Source: DATAVB01 sp040414495 | GTDB lineage: Bacteria > Actinomycetota > Actinomycetes > Mycobacteriales > QHCD01 | Direction of reading: 5' to 3' | DNA length: 42,148 nt | Assembly (NCBI GenBank): GCA_040414495.1 | Contig: JBEDUI010000195.1 | Location: 1-42,148 of the forward strand | Part shown: positions 41,258-42,148 of the stretch, in pieces | Position numbering within the stretch: the first letter of the stretch is position 1 | How the letters are laid out: every line of letters starts with the position of its first letter | The notes under the pieces: model-generated | The model's database searches: none | What the model was told of the DNA's origin: nothing | Seen by the model: the letters and a program-made list of their open reading frames with translations, nothing else | Program-made: the position numbers and the translations under genes

Positions 41258-42058
41258 CTATTGTGGTCCGGCCGCTACGGCGGCTGCGACCGCGGCCGGG
41301 TCGGCCGGTGCCGCGTCCGCCCGCAGCCACAGGAAGTATTCGACGTTGCCGGACGGGCCCGGCAGCGGGCTGGCCACTACGCCGGCCACACCCAAGCCCA
41401 GTTCGCCGGCCGCGGTCGCGACGGTCAGTACGGCCTCGGCCCGCAGCTCCGGGTCGCGTACCACCCCGCCCGAGCCCAGCCGTTCCTTACCCACCTCGAA
41501 CTGCGGCTTGACCATTGGCAGCAGGTCCGCGCCCGGGCCGGCGCAGGACGCGAGCGCGGGCAGGACGAGCCGCAGCGAGATGAACGAGAGGTCGGCGACG
41601 ACGAGGTCGACCGGACCGCCGATCTCGTCCGGGGTGAGCGAGCGGACGTTCGTCCGATCCAGCACGGTCACCCGCTCGTCGGTGCGTAGCCGCCAGGCCA
41701 GCTGCCCGTAGCCGACGTCCGCCGCGACCACCGCGGCGGCGTCCCGGCGCAACAGCACATCGGTGAAGCCTCCGGTCGATGCGCCGGCGTCGAGGCAACG
41801 CCGGCCGGCGACCTGGATCGCCTCGAACGCATCGAGCGCGCCGGCCAGCTTGTGCCCGCCGCGGGAGGCGTAGTCCGGATCGTCGCTGACCTCGGCGACC
41901 AGCAGCGGCGTGGCCGGATCGACCGCGGTAGCCGGCTTGGTCGCCCGCTGGCCGGCCACGCTCACTCGGCCGGCGGCGACGAGGTTCGCGGCCTGCTCCC
42001 GGGAACGGGCCAACCCCCTGCGCACCAGCTCGGCGTCCAGTCGTACGCGGCGCGGCAC
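41258..42058 (-). CDS. tlyA: TlyA, 16S/23S rRNA 2'-O-methyltransferase
   Basis: A 266-residue enzyme methylating ribose of cytidines in 16S and 23S rRNA; loss gives capreomycin and viomycin resistance in mycobacteria. An S4 RNA-binding domain covers residues 5-65 (RLDAELVRRGLARSREQAAN). The FtsJ-like methyltransferase follows, with YASRGGHKLAGAL, the SAM motif CLDAGASTGGFTDVLL, VVADLSFISLRLVLP and MVKPQFEVGKE. The Lys, Asp, Lys and Glu positions of the catalytic tetrad appear present. The GTG start lies seven bases after the upstream gene ends. Confidence 0.96.
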   Translation of the reverse strand: MPRRVRLDAELVRRGLARSREQAANLVAAGRVSVAGQRATKPATAVDPATPLLVAEVSDDPDYASRGGHKLAGALDAFEAIQVAGRRCLDAGASTGGFTDVLLRRDAAAVVAADVGYGQLAWRLRTDERVTVLDRTNVRSLTPDEIGGPVDLVVADLSFISLRLVLPALASCAGPGADLLPMVKPQFEVGKERLGSGGVVRDPELRAEAVLTVATAAGELGLGVAGVVASPLPGPSGNVEYFLWLRADAAPADPAAVAAAVAAGPQ

Positions 42059-42065
42059 GGTCGGC

Positions 42066-42148
42066 CTAGCCGTTCTGGGCGCGGTCGATCTGCGCCAGGG
42101 CGTTGGTCAGCTCGGAGTGCAGGTCGTCGTAGTACGCCGGATGTTGCT
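42066..42148 (-). CDS. C-terminal fragment of a gene upstream of tlyA
   Basis: The last 26 or so residues of a leftward gene, ending in TAG at 42066-42068, seven bases before the tlyA start. The readable end is HPAYYDDLHSELTNALAQID followed by RAQNG, a short amphipathic helix. In mycobacteria a small unnamed protein (Rv1693) precedes tlyA and this could be its counterpart; the fragment is too short to decide. Confidence 0.6.
   Translation of the reverse strand, partial: QHPAYYDDLHSELTNALAQIDRAQNG

Overview
The window is GC-rich actinobacterial chromosome. The leftward gene series tlyA, nadK, recN, steA, mctB/steB, murJ, pyrG, Nudix, xerD, parA, scpA, scpB, rluB, cmk, der reproduces the conserved locus that runs from Rv1694 (tlyA) to Rv1713 (engA/der) in Mycobacterium tuberculosis. 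The plsC-like gene between cmk and der, the aroH next to rluB, and alanine dehydrogenase in the neighbourhood are closer to the arrangement I remember from Streptomyces and relatives. I cannot name the genus.

Layout: (1) 1-1437 is the end of an integrated element: an excisionase tail, a tyrosine integrase and its terminator, abutting the 3' end of a tRNA-Pro(GGG) gene, the likely attachment site. (2) 1474-9034 (all minus) is core: der, plsC-like, cmk, aroH, rluB, scpB, scpA, a decayed site-2-protease homologue and parA. Most neighbours overlap by 4-8 bases. (3) 9277-11674 is a divergent TetR regulator and secreted carboxylesterase with a palindrome-rich promoter. (4) 12177-14245 is xerD overlapped by ald, preceded by a roughly 200-bp element with 21-bp inverted ends. 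(5) 14574-29332 is an accessory stretch absent from the mycobacterial version of this locus. It holds an aspartate racemase-family and a MOSC gene, three APH-fold phosphotransferases, a frameshifted DUF222/HNH gene, a methyltransferase, a GH3 glycosidase coupled to one kinase, a sugar isomerase, a serine hydrolase/GNAT/P-loop kinase operon, VOC proteins, an HTTM-like membrane protein with a small partner, an AraC regulator and repeats. (6) 29371-42148 returns to core: DCC protein, Nudix, pyrG, a GT4 glycosyltransferase, murJ, a MraY-fold protein, mctB/steB, steA, a possible small ORF, recN, nadK, tlyA and the end of one more gene.

The core genes serve chromosome segregation and resolution (parA, scpAB, xerD), DNA repair (recN, with a probable LexA box), translation and ribosome maturation (der, rluB, tlyA), nucleotide supply (cmk, pyrG, nadK) and envelope assembly and division (murJ, the MraY-fold protein, steA/steB, plsC). 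The accessory region looks assembled from small independent cassettes. The most suggestive are the GH3-kinase pair, which could release and phosphorylate a cell-wall sugar, and the HTTM/partner/DCC group. I found no CRISPR array, rRNA or recognisable biosynthetic cluster.
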